Positions 8,054 through 17,892 of a DNA stretch of 64,000 nt are shown here, piece after piece. The notes beneath the pieces were generated by a model, which made no database searches, was not told where the DNA came from, and worked only from the letters and a program-made list of their open reading frames with translations. Where the stretch lies: contig CAZJUP010000002.1 of the NCBI GenBank assembly GCA_964549275.1, positions 62,001-126,000 on the forward strand. Reading direction: 5' to 3'. Within the stretch, counting starts at the first letter, position 1. Every line of letters begins with the position of its first letter. Origin of the DNA: CAZJUP01 sp964549275. Its GTDB lineage: Bacteria; Fidelibacterota; Marinisomatia; Marinisomatales; TCS55. The position numbers were made by a program, and so were the translations under genes.

Positions 8054-8541
8054 TGATTGAAGTGGCTTTTTGGGGAATTGTTGCTTTGACGATAGGATCT
8101 GCTGTTGTTGTGGTCCATAGTCAAAAACTGGTCTACTCAGCCTATGCCCTACTCTTTACCTTTTTAGGGGTAGCCGGGTTGTATATTTTTCTGTTTGCTG
8201 ATTTTATGGCCGTAGTACAGGTGGTGATTTATGTTGGAGGAATCTTGGTGTTAATCATATTTGGAATTATGCTCACCAATAAAATTACCTCTGTATCCAT
8301 TAGCCACAGTAGTGTCCAGAGAGGAGGAGGCGGTTTGGCTGTTTTAGGTGTTTTGGTTGTCTTGGGTTGGATGATATTGAATACACCTTGGTTTACCCTT
8401 TCTGCAGAAGAACCTTCTCAAACAGCCTCAACCATTGGGACTCTACTCATGATGGATTATTTGCTTCCTTTCGAAGTGGCTTCCTTATTATTGCTGGGAG
8501 CACTTATCGGCGCCACAACCCTCTCAAGGAAGGACGACTGA
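8053..8541 (+). CDS. nuoJ: NADH-quinone oxidoreductase subunit J
   Basis: Membrane subunit of the complex I proton channel region. 162 residues, five predicted helices. The third helix and following loop carry the family pattern FLGVAGLYIFLFADFMAV then VQVVIYVGGILVLIIFGI, including the conserved Tyr and Gly residues. The start overlaps the nuoI stop by one base; nuoK begins three bases after its stop. Confidence 0.94.
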   Translation: MIEVAFWGIVALTIGSAVVVVHSQKLVYSAYALLFTFLGVAGLYIFLFADFMAVVQVVIYVGGILVLIIFGIMLTNKITSVSISHSSVQRGGGGLAVLGVLVVLGWMILNTPWFTLSAEEPSQTASTIGTLLMMDYLLPFEVASLLLLGALIGATTLSRKDD

Positions 8542-8543
8542 TT

Positions 8544-8849
8544 ATGGTGAGTTTAAACAGTTATCTCTTCGTGAGTGCCATTTTATTTTCTTTGGGTTTA
8601 TTTGGTGTAATTACACGAAGAAACGGGGTAGCGGTTCTAATGGGGGTTGAACTGATTTTAAATTCTGCGAATATTAATTTTCTTGCTTTTGCCCGATTTG
8701 GTGGTATGAATATTTCTGGACACGTTTTTGCTTTATTCGTCATTGTATTAGCTGCAGCTGAGGCAGCAGTAGCTTTGGCTATTATTATCAATATTTATAA
8801 TAATTTTAATACAATTAATGTGGATGAAGTCAGGGAGATGAAGCAATAA
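8544..8849 (+). CDS. nuoK: NADH-quinone oxidoreductase subunit K
   Basis: Three-helix antiporter-related membrane subunit. I take the ATG at 8544, which gives 101 residues, the standard family size; a longer reading from 8367 in the same frame would run through nuoJ and is not real. Seen: the conserved acidic helix ending VLMGVELILNSANIN, with the membrane Glu, and the next acidic helix VIVLAAAEAAVALAIII. It starts just after the nuoJ stop (8539-8541), and its stop overlaps the nuoL ATG by one base. Confidence 0.96.
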   Translation: MVSLNSYLFVSAILFSLGLFGVITRRNGVAVLMGVELILNSANINFLAFARFGGMNISGHVFALFVIVLAAAEAAVALAIIINIYNNFNTINVDEVREMKQ

Positions 8850-10906
8850 TGACAGGTAATATTCTCATCGATTACAGCCTTCTGATTTTGTTTTTGCCCT
8901 TGGCAGCGTTTATGGTTAATCTGTTATTCGGGAAACGGCTACCTCGCCAGGGGGATTGGGTATCCATAGGAGCGGTACTTATTACTTTAGCCCTTTCTGG
9001 TGCAATGTTTGTTATTATGCTGTTTTCTGGTGATGCCCATTTTAAAACAGAAGCTTCCTTTCTGTGGATGGATTTAGGGGATTTTAAAATTGAGCTGGGA
9101 TTTCTTGTTGATAACATTACCATTGTTATGCTTTTGGTGGTGGCATTGATTTCCAGTATGACTCACATTTTTTCTATTGAATATTTAAAAGGTGATATCC
9201 GTTATTCCCGGTATTATGCTTATTTGGGACTGTTTACCTTTAGTATGAATGGAATTGTCCTTGCCAATAATTTGATATCCTTATATATATTTTGGGAACT
9301 GGTGGGGGTTAGCTCTTATCTGTTGATTGGGCATTGGTACGAAAAGGATTCAGCAGCCGATGCTGGGAAAAAAGCTTTTCTGACAAACCGGGTGGGAGAT
9401 ATCGGATTTTTCATCGGAATTATGTTATTCTTTACTGCCATTGGTTCTTTTTCTTATCATGAAGTTTTTGCTGGTGTTGCCACTGGAAAAATTACAGGGT
9501 TGATGCTTACCCTGGCCGGATTGGGGTTATTCATGGGTGCTGTAGGAAAATCTTCTCAGTTCCCGCTGCATATCTGGCTTCCAGATGCCATGGAAGGTCC
9601 AACTCCAGTTTCTGCATTAATGCATGCGGCAACGATGGTGGCTGCCGGGGTTTTTCTCTGTGTTCGGTTATTTCCGCTGTTTTCTCCTGATGCCCTAACT
9701 GTTATTGCCTATGTGGGCGGATTTACAGCCCTGTTTGCCGCAACAATAGCCATTACACAAAATGACATTAAGAAAGTACTAGCCTACTCGACAGTCAGTC
9801 AGTTAGGATATATGATATTAGCTGTGGGTACAGGAGCTTATGTGGCGGGATTTTTTCACTTGGTGACCCATGCCATGTTTAAAGCCTGTTTATTTTACGG
9901 ATCAGGGTCTGTCATACACGCCATGCATCATGGACTCCATGAACTTCACGACCATGATACCGATCCACAGGATATGCGGAATATGGGTGGTTTTAAATCA
10001 AAAATGCCAATTACTCATTGGACTATGGTCGTGGCTACATTGGCCATTTCAGGTGTGCCGTTCTTTTCCGGATTTCTGTCAAAAGATGCAATTTTAGCCG
10101 GTACGCTGTCTTTTGCTCAGCATCACCCTCAACATTTTCTTTTACCTGTGTTTGGATTCGGAGCAGCAGCCATCACAGCATTTTATATGTTTAGACTGAT
10201 TTTCATGACATTCCATGGAGATACAAAAATGCCCAAGGTTTACGACTATATCCATGAGTCTCCTCGGGTTATGACATTCCCCTTAGTATTATTAAGTACA
10301 TTGAGCCTTTTTATTTTTTACACCCTGCCCCATGTCAACCCTTTCTCAGACCATGGATGGTTTAAGGAATTAGTGGTTGCGGTAGATTCTGTTGTCCCGG
10401 GACATGTGAATCCTACTGCCCACGAAATTGAAGAGGGAATGCATCATGCTCATTATCCGGCAATGGGTTTATCTCTTATTGTGGCGACATTCGGTATCCT
10501 ATTTTCATGGATGGTTTATTATAAAAAGAAGTATTCAGCCGATGGTATGGCAAAGAAAATGGGATTTTTATATTCACTATCGTTCAATAAATATTTTTTC
10601 GACGAAAATTATAACCGCTTCCTCTATAAACCCATTTTAAAGCTATCGGAAAAAGTTGCGTTTCTGGATTGGGACCTCTACGATAAATATTTTATCAATG
10701 GGTTCGGCCGTGTGACCGAATGGTTGTCTCGGTTATCCGGCAAACTCGATTACGATGGGTTGGATCAATGGCTTGTGGATGGCTTCGGCCGAACGACAAG
10801 CGGATTAGGGAAAAAATTAAAAACAATTCAAACAGGTCAACTCCAAAATTATGTGTTATTTGCATTGGCGGGAGTTGTAATTATCCTGATTGTACAGGCT
10901 TTGTAA
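8849..10906 (+). CDS. nuoL: NADH-quinone oxidoreductase subunit L
   Basis: Largest antiporter-like pumping subunit at the distal end of the membrane arm. 685 residues. Seen: the FWELVGVSSYLLIGHW helix with its conserved Glu around residue 150, the MEGPTPVSALMHAATM signature, the lysine-bearing KKVLAYSTVSQLGYM helix and the FSGFLSKDAIL block. The long C-terminal portion after about residue 540 contains the lateral helix and final anchor helix expected for NuoL. It is followed by a 21-bp gap before nuoM. Confidence 0.96.
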   Translation: MTGNILIDYSLLILFLPLAAFMVNLLFGKRLPRQGDWVSIGAVLITLALSGAMFVIMLFSGDAHFKTEASFLWMDLGDFKIELGFLVDNITIVMLLVVALISSMTHIFSIEYLKGDIRYSRYYAYLGLFTFSMNGIVLANNLISLYIFWELVGVSSYLLIGHWYEKDSAADAGKKAFLTNRVGDIGFFIGIMLFFTAIGSFSYHEVFAGVATGKITGLMLTLAGLGLFMGAVGKSSQFPLHIWLPDAMEGPTPVSALMHAATMVAAGVFLCVRLFPLFSPDALTVIAYVGGFTALFAATIAITQNDIKKVLAYSTVSQLGYMILAVGTGAYVAGFFHLVTHAMFKACLFYGSGSVIHAMHHGLHELHDHDTDPQDMRNMGGFKSKMPITHWTMVVATLAISGVPFFSGFLSKDAILAGTLSFAQHHPQHFLLPVFGFGAAAITAFYMFRLIFMTFHGDTKMPKVYDYIHESPRVMTFPLVLLSTLSLFIFYTLPHVNPFSDHGWFKELVVAVDSVVPGHVNPTAHEIEEGMHHAHYPAMGLSLIVATFGILFSWMVYYKKKYSADGMAKKMGFLYSLSFNKYFFDENYNRFLYKPILKLSEKVAFLDWDLYDKYFINGFGRVTEWLSRLSGKLDYDGLDQWLVDGFGRTTSGLGKKLKTIQTGQLQNYVLFALAGVVIILIVQAL

Positions 10907-10927
10907 AGAATTCAAAAAAGGTAACTT

Positions 10928-12475
10928 ATGGACCATTTGCTCAGTTGGATAATTTGGCTTCCCATTATCGGAATGGTGGGAATTGCTTTCATTCCACGTG
11001 AAAAAGAATTACTCATTAAACAGTTTTCCGCTGTCATCACCGGTATCCAGCTTGTGTTGGCTATCTATCTTTGGACACGGTTTAATAGCGGAATTGGATC
11101 TTTCCAGTTTATGGAAAGGGCAGATTGGATTCCGTCTTTCAATATCTCCTATATCCTTGGTGTAGATGGGTTAAGTCTTCCCATGGTTTTTCTTACAGCC
11201 TTACTGGGCTTCCTTGGTGTATTTGTCAGTTGGAATATTAATCGTGCCGTGAAAGGATATTTTGCCTTATTTCTTCTGCTGAATACTGGAATTATGGGTG
11301 TATTCTTATCGTTGGATTTTTTCTTGTTTTATGTGTTTTGGGAAGTTATGCTGCTTCCAATGTATTTCTTAATCGGTATGTGGGGCGGACCACAGCGGGA
11401 GTATGCTGCCATTAAATTTTTTCTATATACGCTTGTTGGCTCCGTATTAATGCTGATTGCAATTCTGGCCTTGTATTTCACCTGCGGACAAACTTTTGAC
11501 ATGCTGGTTCTGATGGAAACAGCGCCTACTGCAATGAGCGGATTGCTGTGGTGGGGGATGGATGCCTTTAAAGTCATTTGGGTTTTACTGTTCATCGGAT
11601 TTGCCATTAAAGTTCCGGTTTTCCCTTTCCATACCTGGCTTCCTTTGGCTCATGTGGAAGCGCCCACAGCTATATCAGTAATTTTAGCCGGTATTTTATT
11701 GAAATTAGGCGTTTATGGTATTTTAAGGATTAATTATACCATGCTGCCTGATGGTGTGTTTTGGTTTGCCGGAGCTTTGGCTTTTCTTGGCCTGATTAAT
11801 GTGATCTGGGGTGCCATGTGTGCCCTGGCCCAAAAAGACCTGAAAAAATTGGTGGCTTATTCTTCCATCAATCATATGGGCTATGCTCTTTTGGGAATGG
11901 CAGCGGTTATAGCGGGCAGTGCCATTGGAGGAGAAAATGTTCGTGCAGCCCAGGCCGGACTGAACGGCGCTGTATTTCAAATGTTTAATCACGGAACTAT
12001 TTCGGCTATGCTTTTTATTCTGGTCGGGGTTATTTATGAAAGGGCTCACCATCGAGATATCAATGGATTTGGCGGGTTGGCAAATCAAATGCCCGTTTAT
12101 TCCGGCATAACCGCTATCGCCTTTTTCGCCGGATTGGGCTTGCCTAGTTTAAGCGGATTTGTCAGCGAAGCGATGTGTTTTATTGGTGCCTTCCCCGTTT
12201 TCCGAACCATTGTTATTCTTTCAACCATCGGTATTTTACTTAATGCAGCCTATTTTTTATGGGCATTCCAGAGAATATTTTTTGGTCAAGTCAATGAAAA
12301 ATACAGTGGGCTACCGGAAATCAGCCGAATGGAAATGTTTACCGTAATCCCCTTGCTAATCATTACATTTTTTCTCGGAGTTTATCCGGCGCCCTTTTTG
12401 GATATGATCAAAGAAACCATGAATGTATTGATAGACCAGGTTGTTTCCCTGGGTGGCTTAGCCGGCATCATGTAA
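10928..12475 (+). CDS. nuoM: NADH-quinone oxidoreductase subunit M
   Basis: Antiporter-like proton-pumping subunit. 515 residues with about fourteen helices. Recognised by ILGVDGLSLPMVFLTALL, the helix FYVFWEVMLLPMYFLIG with the essential Glu, FHTWLPLAHVEAPTAIS, KLVAYSSINHMGYALLG and LPSLSGFVSEA. It follows nuoL after 21 bases and precedes nuoN by 18. Confidence 0.96.
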   Translation: MDHLLSWIIWLPIIGMVGIAFIPREKELLIKQFSAVITGIQLVLAIYLWTRFNSGIGSFQFMERADWIPSFNISYILGVDGLSLPMVFLTALLGFLGVFVSWNINRAVKGYFALFLLLNTGIMGVFLSLDFFLFYVFWEVMLLPMYFLIGMWGGPQREYAAIKFFLYTLVGSVLMLIAILALYFTCGQTFDMLVLMETAPTAMSGLLWWGMDAFKVIWVLLFIGFAIKVPVFPFHTWLPLAHVEAPTAISVILAGILLKLGVYGILRINYTMLPDGVFWFAGALAFLGLINVIWGAMCALAQKDLKKLVAYSSINHMGYALLGMAAVIAGSAIGGENVRAAQAGLNGAVFQMFNHGTISAMLFILVGVIYERAHHRDINGFGGLANQMPVYSGITAIAFFAGLGLPSLSGFVSEAMCFIGAFPVFRTIVILSTIGILLNAAYFLWAFQRIFFGQVNEKYSGLPEISRMEMFTVIPLLIITFFLGVYPAPFLDMIKETMNVLIDQVVSLGGLAGIM

Positions 12476-12493
12476 CATGGAAAAATTTACTTT

Positions 12494-13987
12494 ATGAGCA
12501 ATCTAAACAGTTTAACACATTTTTGGCCGGAGTTAATTCTCACATTTACCGTATTGACCGCTGTAATTGCGGATTTATTTTACAAGAAAAACGATTCTTT
12601 TAAAGTAGCCTACTGGGTATTGGCGGGATTGATTTTAACCGGATTCGCCCTAAAATGGGAATCTGCAGTCACACCAACCGGATTATTTATGAATACGGTT
12701 GCCCTGGACCCTTTTGGCCAATTTTTCAAAACACTTGTATTATTGGCCACTATTTTGGTGATTGTTGTTAGTCTTAAGAGCGACGAATTAAAGTCTTACA
12801 GGGTTGGGGAGTATTATGCCATTCTTGGGATCATGGTTTTTGGACTTTTCCTTATGGCTTCCTCTATAGATATGCTCATGGTCTATTTGTCCTTAGAGGT
12901 TGTATCAATTATGTCCTTTTTCTTGGCGGGATATCTGAAAAAGAACCGGAGAAGTAATGAGGCCTCTTTGAAATATGTGATTTACGGGGCATTCTCTTCC
13001 GGAATAATGCTTTTTGGCATGAGTATTCTATTTGGATTAACCGGCACAACGAAATTTTTCGAAATGCGGGAAGCACTGGTTGCCTTAAACGGTGGCGCTC
13101 AACTGGCTCTCATATTAGCCGGAATATTTATTCTAGCTGGATTTGGGTATAAAATATCCGCAGTTCCATTCCATTTCTGGACACCGGATGTGTACGAAGG
13201 GTCTCCAACAACTATAACTGCTTATTTATCTGTTGCTCCAAAAGCGGCAGGATTTGCGCTGATTATTCGATTTTTTAACCAAGTCTTAGGCACTGATTCT
13301 GCTTTTTTAAATTCGACCTGGTCAGCCTTGGGTGAATTACCCTGGCCCCAACTCCTCGGCATCCTTTCTGTAGCCACAATGACTTTGGGAAATCTCGTGG
13401 CTGTGCAACAAAACAGTGTGAAAAGAATGCTGGCCTATTCCAGTATAGCCCACGCAGGATATATGATGATGGCCCTTCCGGTTCTTTCCACCCAAGGGGT
13501 CTATGGAATTATGATCTATCTTGTCATGTACCTCTTTATGAATTTAGGGGCATTTTTTGTGATCATTTTTGTCCAATCAAAAACAGGTGGAGAATCTTTC
13601 GAAGATTTTAATGGGTTGGGCTGGTCCATGCCCTTTGTGGGGATTATTATGGCCATCTTTATGTTTTCTCTTACAGGATTGCCGCCCACGGCAGGTTTTA
13701 TCGGAAAATTTTATATCTTTGCCGCCGTAATTAAAGCAGGTCCTCAATATTACTGGCTGGTATTCTTCGGGGTGGTAAACAGTGTTATTTCCCTTTATTA
13801 TTATGTTCGGGTGGTTAAGCACATGTTTCTTGAAGGAGATAAACACGAAACGGTCATTATGCCGCAACCGGTCTTTACATTTCTGTTTTTGTTTCTGGCA
13901 ATCCCGACTCTCGTTTTTGGCGTTTACTGGCGTCCTATCGCGGATTGGGTCACGAACTCCATGACTCTGTTAACCCAGATGATGTAA
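12494..13987 (+). CDS. nuoN: NADH-quinone oxidoreductase subunit N
   Basis: Third antiporter-like pumping subunit, next to NuoK in the arm. 497 residues. Seen: VYLSLEVVSIMSFFLAGY with the conserved Glu, PFHFWTPDVYEGSPTTIT, RMLAYSSIAHAGYMMMA and LTGLPPTAGFIGKFYIF. Last gene of the nuo run. The nqr operon starts only 34 bases further on in the same direction with no clear terminator between them, so readthrough is plausible. Confidence 0.96.
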   Translation: MSNLNSLTHFWPELILTFTVLTAVIADLFYKKNDSFKVAYWVLAGLILTGFALKWESAVTPTGLFMNTVALDPFGQFFKTLVLLATILVIVVSLKSDELKSYRVGEYYAILGIMVFGLFLMASSIDMLMVYLSLEVVSIMSFFLAGYLKKNRRSNEASLKYVIYGAFSSGIMLFGMSILFGLTGTTKFFEMREALVALNGGAQLALILAGIFILAGFGYKISAVPFHFWTPDVYEGSPTTITAYLSVAPKAAGFALIIRFFNQVLGTDSAFLNSTWSALGELPWPQLLGILSVATMTLGNLVAVQQNSVKRMLAYSSIAHAGYMMMALPVLSTQGVYGIMIYLVMYLFMNLGAFFVIIFVQSKTGGESFEDFNGLGWSMPFVGIIMAIFMFSLTGLPPTAGFIGKFYIFAAVIKAGPQYYWLVFFGVVNSVISLYYYVRVVKHMFLEGDKHETVIMPQPVFTFLFLFLAIPTLVFGVYWRPIADWVTNSMTLLTQMM

Positions 13988-14021
13988 TTTCAATCCAATA
14001 ATATAAGGGGGTAAGACTAGC

Positions 14022-15374
14022 GTGACACAGATTGATATTAAAAAAGGGCACGATATTCGAATTTCGGGTACACCATCAGATGATGTCGTTAAAGCCCCGA
14101 AACCAACCACGGTAGCCATAAAACCGGTAGAATTTCGAGGAGTGAAGGCCAAACTCCTTGTAAAAATTGGCGATACGGTGAATATTGGTTCCACCTTATT
14201 CCATGATAAAAATCAACCCAGCGTTACTTGGGGGTCTCCTGCCTGCGGTACCATTTCAGACATTCAATATGGTCCGAGAAGGGTGGTCAATCGCATCATC
14301 ATATCGGTGGCCGATAAAGAGGAATTTGAATTCTGTGATGCATTTAAAGCGCAAGAAATTCTAACCCTCGGGCGTGAAAAAGTGATGCAATGCATTATTG
14401 AGGGAAACTTATGGCCCCTCATTCGACAGCGACCGTTTAACAAAGTTGCCAACCCTGTAGATGAACCACGAGACATATTTATATCCGGATGGAATACGGC
14501 TCCTCTTAGCGTTAATCTTGACCGGGCTCTTCGCACAAAACTCTCCCCGTTTCAGGCTGGAATCAATGCCCTGAAACAACTCACAAAAGGTCAGGTTCAT
14601 CTGTCTATAAGTGAGAATTCTGTATCTGATACCTTGTTAAATGCTGATGGGGTGGAACGCCATACTTTTACCGGACCTCATCCAGCTGGAAATGTTGGAA
14701 TTCAAATTCATCATATAAACCCGATTCGTCCTCATGATGTGGTGTGGACCGTGAATGCACAGCATGTGGTCATGCTGGGGCAGTATTTTCTTACAGGAAA
14801 ATGGGACCCCGCTTTAATGATTACAGTGGGAGGTCCTGGGATTGATGTCCCTACTCATGTATTCACTCGAATAGGGGCAAATTTGGGAACGGTGTTAAAT
14901 GGCCATTTAAAAGAAGGCCCTCAGCGTATTATCTCCGGTGATGTCCTCACGGGGAAATTGTCTTCTGATGAAGGGTACTTGGGGTTTTACGATAGTGCTA
15001 TAGCTGTTGTTCCTGAAGGCGGTGACCGTCATTTTTTGGGTATGATATCTCCGGGAAACAGCCATACAAAATATAGTTTAACCCGCACATTTTTCGGGGT
15101 TAAAAAAAGGACATTTTCGTTTAATACATTAACGAATGGCGCTAGAAGAGCGATGATTCCTCTAAATGCATGGGAGGATGTGCTCCCAATGGATATTCTC
15201 CCGAATCCATTATACCGTGCTATCCTGGCTCAGGATATAGAAGAGATGGAACAGTTAGGTATCTATGAATGCGACGAAGAAGATTTTGCCCTGTGTTCCT
15301 TTGCCTGCCCCAGTAAAATTGATGTTGGAGGAGTCGTTCGACATGGGTTGGATTTGATGGAAAAGGAAGGGTAA
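14022..15374 (+). CDS. nqrA: Na+-translocating NADH:quinone reductase subunit A
   Basis: Peripheral subunit of the Na+-pumping Nqr complex, implicated in quinone binding. 450 residues, normal length. It begins KKGHDIRISGTP and contains the variant Rnf/Nqr barrel-like N-terminus followed by HPAGNVGIQIHHINPI and VGGPGIDVPTHVFTRIGANLG, all typical of NqrA. GTG start at 14022, supported by a purine-rich AAGGGGGT about ten bases upstream (14006-14012). It opens the six-gene nqr operon. Confidence 0.95.
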   Translation: MTQIDIKKGHDIRISGTPSDDVVKAPKPTTVAIKPVEFRGVKAKLLVKIGDTVNIGSTLFHDKNQPSVTWGSPACGTISDIQYGPRRVVNRIIISVADKEEFEFCDAFKAQEILTLGREKVMQCIIEGNLWPLIRQRPFNKVANPVDEPRDIFISGWNTAPLSVNLDRALRTKLSPFQAGINALKQLTKGQVHLSISENSVSDTLLNADGVERHTFTGPHPAGNVGIQIHHINPIRPHDVVWTVNAQHVVMLGQYFLTGKWDPALMITVGGPGIDVPTHVFTRIGANLGTVLNGHLKEGPQRIISGDVLTGKLSSDEGYLGFYDSAIAVVPEGGDRHFLGMISPGNSHTKYSLTRTFFGVKKRTFSFNTLTNGARRAMIPLNAWEDVLPMDILPNPLYRAILAQDIEEMEQLGIYECDEEDFALCSFACPSKIDVGGVVRHGLDLMEKEG

Positions 15375-15377
15375 AGA

Positions 15378-16553
15378 ATGAAATTTATTAAAAATACCCT
15401 GGATACCTTACGACCAAAATTTGAAAAAGATGGTCCGTTTGAAAAATATTGGTCCATTTTTGAAGCGGCAGATACCATATTATACAGTACGGATGAAACG
15501 ACAGAATCTGGTCCGCATATACGGGACAGTGTGGATATTAAACGGGTGATGGTCCTGGTTGTTGTCGCTTTGATTCCGCTCTATATATTTGGTGCAATAA
15601 ATATTGGTTATCTCTCTGGCCTATCGGAAGGCGTCTCCCGGAACTGGATTGACAACTTAAGAATCGGAATGGGTAAAATTCTTCCTATCCTTTTTGTTAC
15701 TTTGGTGACTGGCGGTTTTTGGGAAGTCTTGTTTGCCATGGTTCGGAAGCATGAAATCAGTGAAGGTTTCTTTGTAACAGGATTTCTCATTCCTTTAATC
15801 GTTCCGCCCTCCATCCCCTTATGGCAAATTGTTGTAGCCACAACTTTTGGAGTTGTCATAGGAAAGGAAATTTTTGGCGGGGTAGGGATGAATATATTTA
15901 ACCCTGCATTGGTGGCAAGGGCTTTTCTGTTTTTTGCTTTTCCCGGGAAAATTTCCGGGGATAAAGTTTGGGTGGTTGGACCAGATGGCTATTCAGGTGC
16001 CACAGCTTTGGCCGTTCCTGCTGCAGAAGTGGGAAGCGATGCAGTATCTCTTTTAAATCGGGTAACGCAATTTGATTATTCATGGTGGAATTTAGTTAAT
16101 GGTTGGGTCCCCGGTTCTATAGGAGAAACCAATAAGTGGCTCATCCTCGCAGGATTGGTATTTCTAATTTTTACAAAAGTTGCAAACTGGCGCATTATAG
16201 TGGGAGCAGTATTGGGGCTGATTGGTACAGCTTATGTAACCAATTTGTTCTCACCGCTGTCCACAAATACGCTGATGAATCTTCCGCCCCATTACCATCT
16301 TGTTATGGGTGGATTTCTATTTGGAGTTACCTATATGGCTACAGAACCGGTGACGGGTGCACATACTGATAAGGGACGTTGGGTTTACGGTATATTTATT
16401 GGGGTTCTAACCGTTATAATTCGATCTATAAACCCCGCCTATCCAGAAGGAACCATGCTGGCGATTTTGCTCATGAATGCTTTTGCACCTCTCATTGATT
16501 GGGTCGTGATTCAGGGAAATATTAAAAAACGGAGAGCAAGATATGCGCAGTAA
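15378..16553 (+). CDS. nqrB: Na+-translocating NADH:quinone reductase subunit B
   Basis: Membrane subunit that holds riboflavin and a covalently bound FMN and forms much of the Na+ path. 391 residues with about ten helices. The flavinylation motif SGAT is at residues 206-209 (DGYSGATALA), with Thr209 the expected FMN attachment site added by ApbE. GKEIFGGVGMNIFNPALVARAF is split across the preceding helix and is a family hallmark. Its end overlaps nqrC by 11 bases. Confidence 0.96.
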   Translation: MKFIKNTLDTLRPKFEKDGPFEKYWSIFEAADTILYSTDETTESGPHIRDSVDIKRVMVLVVVALIPLYIFGAINIGYLSGLSEGVSRNWIDNLRIGMGKILPILFVTLVTGGFWEVLFAMVRKHEISEGFFVTGFLIPLIVPPSIPLWQIVVATTFGVVIGKEIFGGVGMNIFNPALVARAFLFFAFPGKISGDKVWVVGPDGYSGATALAVPAAEVGSDAVSLLNRVTQFDYSWWNLVNGWVPGSIGETNKWLILAGLVFLIFTKVANWRIIVGAVLGLIGTAYVTNLFSPLSTNTLMNLPPHYHLVMGGFLFGVTYMATEPVTGAHTDKGRWVYGIFIGVLTVIIRSINPAYPEGTMLAILLMNAFAPLIDWVVIQGNIKKRRARYAQ

Positions 16554-17265
16554 CGCTTATACGTTGACCTTTACTTCCGTGATTACTGTAATTCTAGGAT
16601 TTCTTTTATCCTTAGCCTCTACCGCCTTAAAAGAAAAACAGGATTTGAATATCGAAATCGATATAAAGAAAAATATTTTACGCTCCCTGGATTTTTCACC
16701 CTCAGATGAAGACCCTTGGACAGCAGGTGCTGTACAGAATATTTTTGAAAAATATATTCATGGTATTGTTGTAGATCATCAAGGAAATCTTGTAGAAGGA
16801 AAACTGCCGGTAGATGTTATTTCAGGAACCGATAGTCAACTGTTTCCCGTCTATATTAAGAAAATGGAAGATAAAGTAGAAGGCTACGCAATTCCTATTT
16901 CCGGGAAAGGATTATGGTCCACACTGTATGGATATTTTGCCGTGGAACCGGATGGAATTACTGTTAAGGGAATCACTTTTTATAAGCATGGAGAAACACC
17001 TGGGTTGGGGGGTGAAGTAGAAAAATCATGGTTTATACAAAATTTTAAAGGTAAAAAATTTGTTGACGAAAAGGGCATCCTTGTCGGTATTCAAATTATT
17101 AAGGGAAAAGTAGATGTCAATTCAAAAGAATCCCTTCACCAGGTAGATGGGATCTCCGGGGCAACCATGACCACAAAGGGGGTGAACAATTTTCTCATGC
17201 AAGATCTTAAAAAGTATGAACCGTATTTTAAATCTATTCGAACGGAGAGAGGAGGCGCCTCATGA
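16543..17265 (+). CDS. nqrC: Na+-translocating NADH:quinone reductase subunit C
   Basis: Single-helix subunit whose periplasmic domain carries the second covalent FMN. 240 residues: one N-terminal membrane segment (about 7-27), then an FMN-binding domain. The modification motif is SGAT at 205-208 in DGISGATMTTKGV, with Thr208 as the FMN site. HGETPGLGGEVEKSWF is the conserved domain block before it. The gene overlaps nqrB by 11 bases and nqrD by four. Confidence 0.96.
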   Translation: MRSNAYTLTFTSVITVILGFLLSLASTALKEKQDLNIEIDIKKNILRSLDFSPSDEDPWTAGAVQNIFEKYIHGIVVDHQGNLVEGKLPVDVISGTDSQLFPVYIKKMEDKVEGYAIPISGKGLWSTLYGYFAVEPDGITVKGITFYKHGETPGLGGEVEKSWFIQNFKGKKFVDEKGILVGIQIIKGKVDVNSKESLHQVDGISGATMTTKGVNNFLMQDLKKYEPYFKSIRTERGGAS

Positions 17266-17891
17266 AATTATTAAGTAAACCATCCCAGCAGGCTCTAACC
17301 GATCCTCTCATGAATAATAATCCTATTACATTGCAGGTTTTGGGTATTTGTTCTGCATTGGCAGTTACAGTAAAAATGGAAACAGCAATTGTTATGACCT
17401 TGGCTGTCGTGGCAGTATTAAGCCTTTCAAACACCATTATCGCCCTCATACGGAATTACATCCCAAGTAAAGTAAGAATTATCGTTCAGCTTTCTGTTAT
17501 TGCCTCCCTGGTAATTTTAGCTGACCAGATTTTAAAGGCCTATCTTTATGATATTAGTAAACAACTCTCTGTATTTGTCGGGCTGATTATTACCAACTGT
17601 ATTGTGATGGGCCGTGCTGAAGCGTATGCCATGCAGAATCCTCCCGGCAAATCCTTTTTGGATGGATTAGGTAATGGTTTAGGCTATGGTATGATTCTGA
17701 TAGCGGTATCCTTTTTCCGGGAATTGTTGGGAACCGGTTCCCTGGCGGGAATACAAATAATCCCCCAAACCTTTTATGATATGGGATACGAAAATATAGG
17801 GCTCATGGTTTTATCCCCGGGAGCATTTATTATTTTAGGGCTAATCGTTTGGATTCAAAGAATTGCATCAAACATAGAAGAGGAGGCCTGA
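17262..17891 (+). CDS. nqrD: Na+-translocating NADH:quinone reductase subunit D
   Basis: Membrane subunit of about six helices. With NqrE it binds an intramembrane iron-sulfur centre by two Cys from each. Here the pair is Cys30 (LGICSALAVT) and Cys113 (ITNCIVMGRAEAYAM). 209 residues, normal length. Other marks: FFRELLGTGSL and PGAFIILGL. Starts inside the nqrC stop (ATGA) and is separated from nqrE by one base. Confidence 0.96.
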   Translation: MKLLSKPSQQALTDPLMNNNPITLQVLGICSALAVTVKMETAIVMTLAVVAVLSLSNTIIALIRNYIPSKVRIIVQLSVIASLVILADQILKAYLYDISKQLSVFVGLIITNCIVMGRAEAYAMQNPPGKSFLDGLGNGLGYGMILIAVSFFRELLGTGSLAGIQIIPQTFYDMGYENIGLMVLSPGAFIILGLIVWIQRIASNIEEEA

Positions 17892-17892
17892 T

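Noticed and set aside
8367..8849. Longer version of NuoK starting in nuoJ
   Set aside because: The family length and the ATG at 8544 right after the nuoJ stop define the true gene.
11723..12088. 121-codon minus-strand frame within nuoM
   Set aside because: It lies fully antisense to a strongly conserved gene and has no signal of its own.
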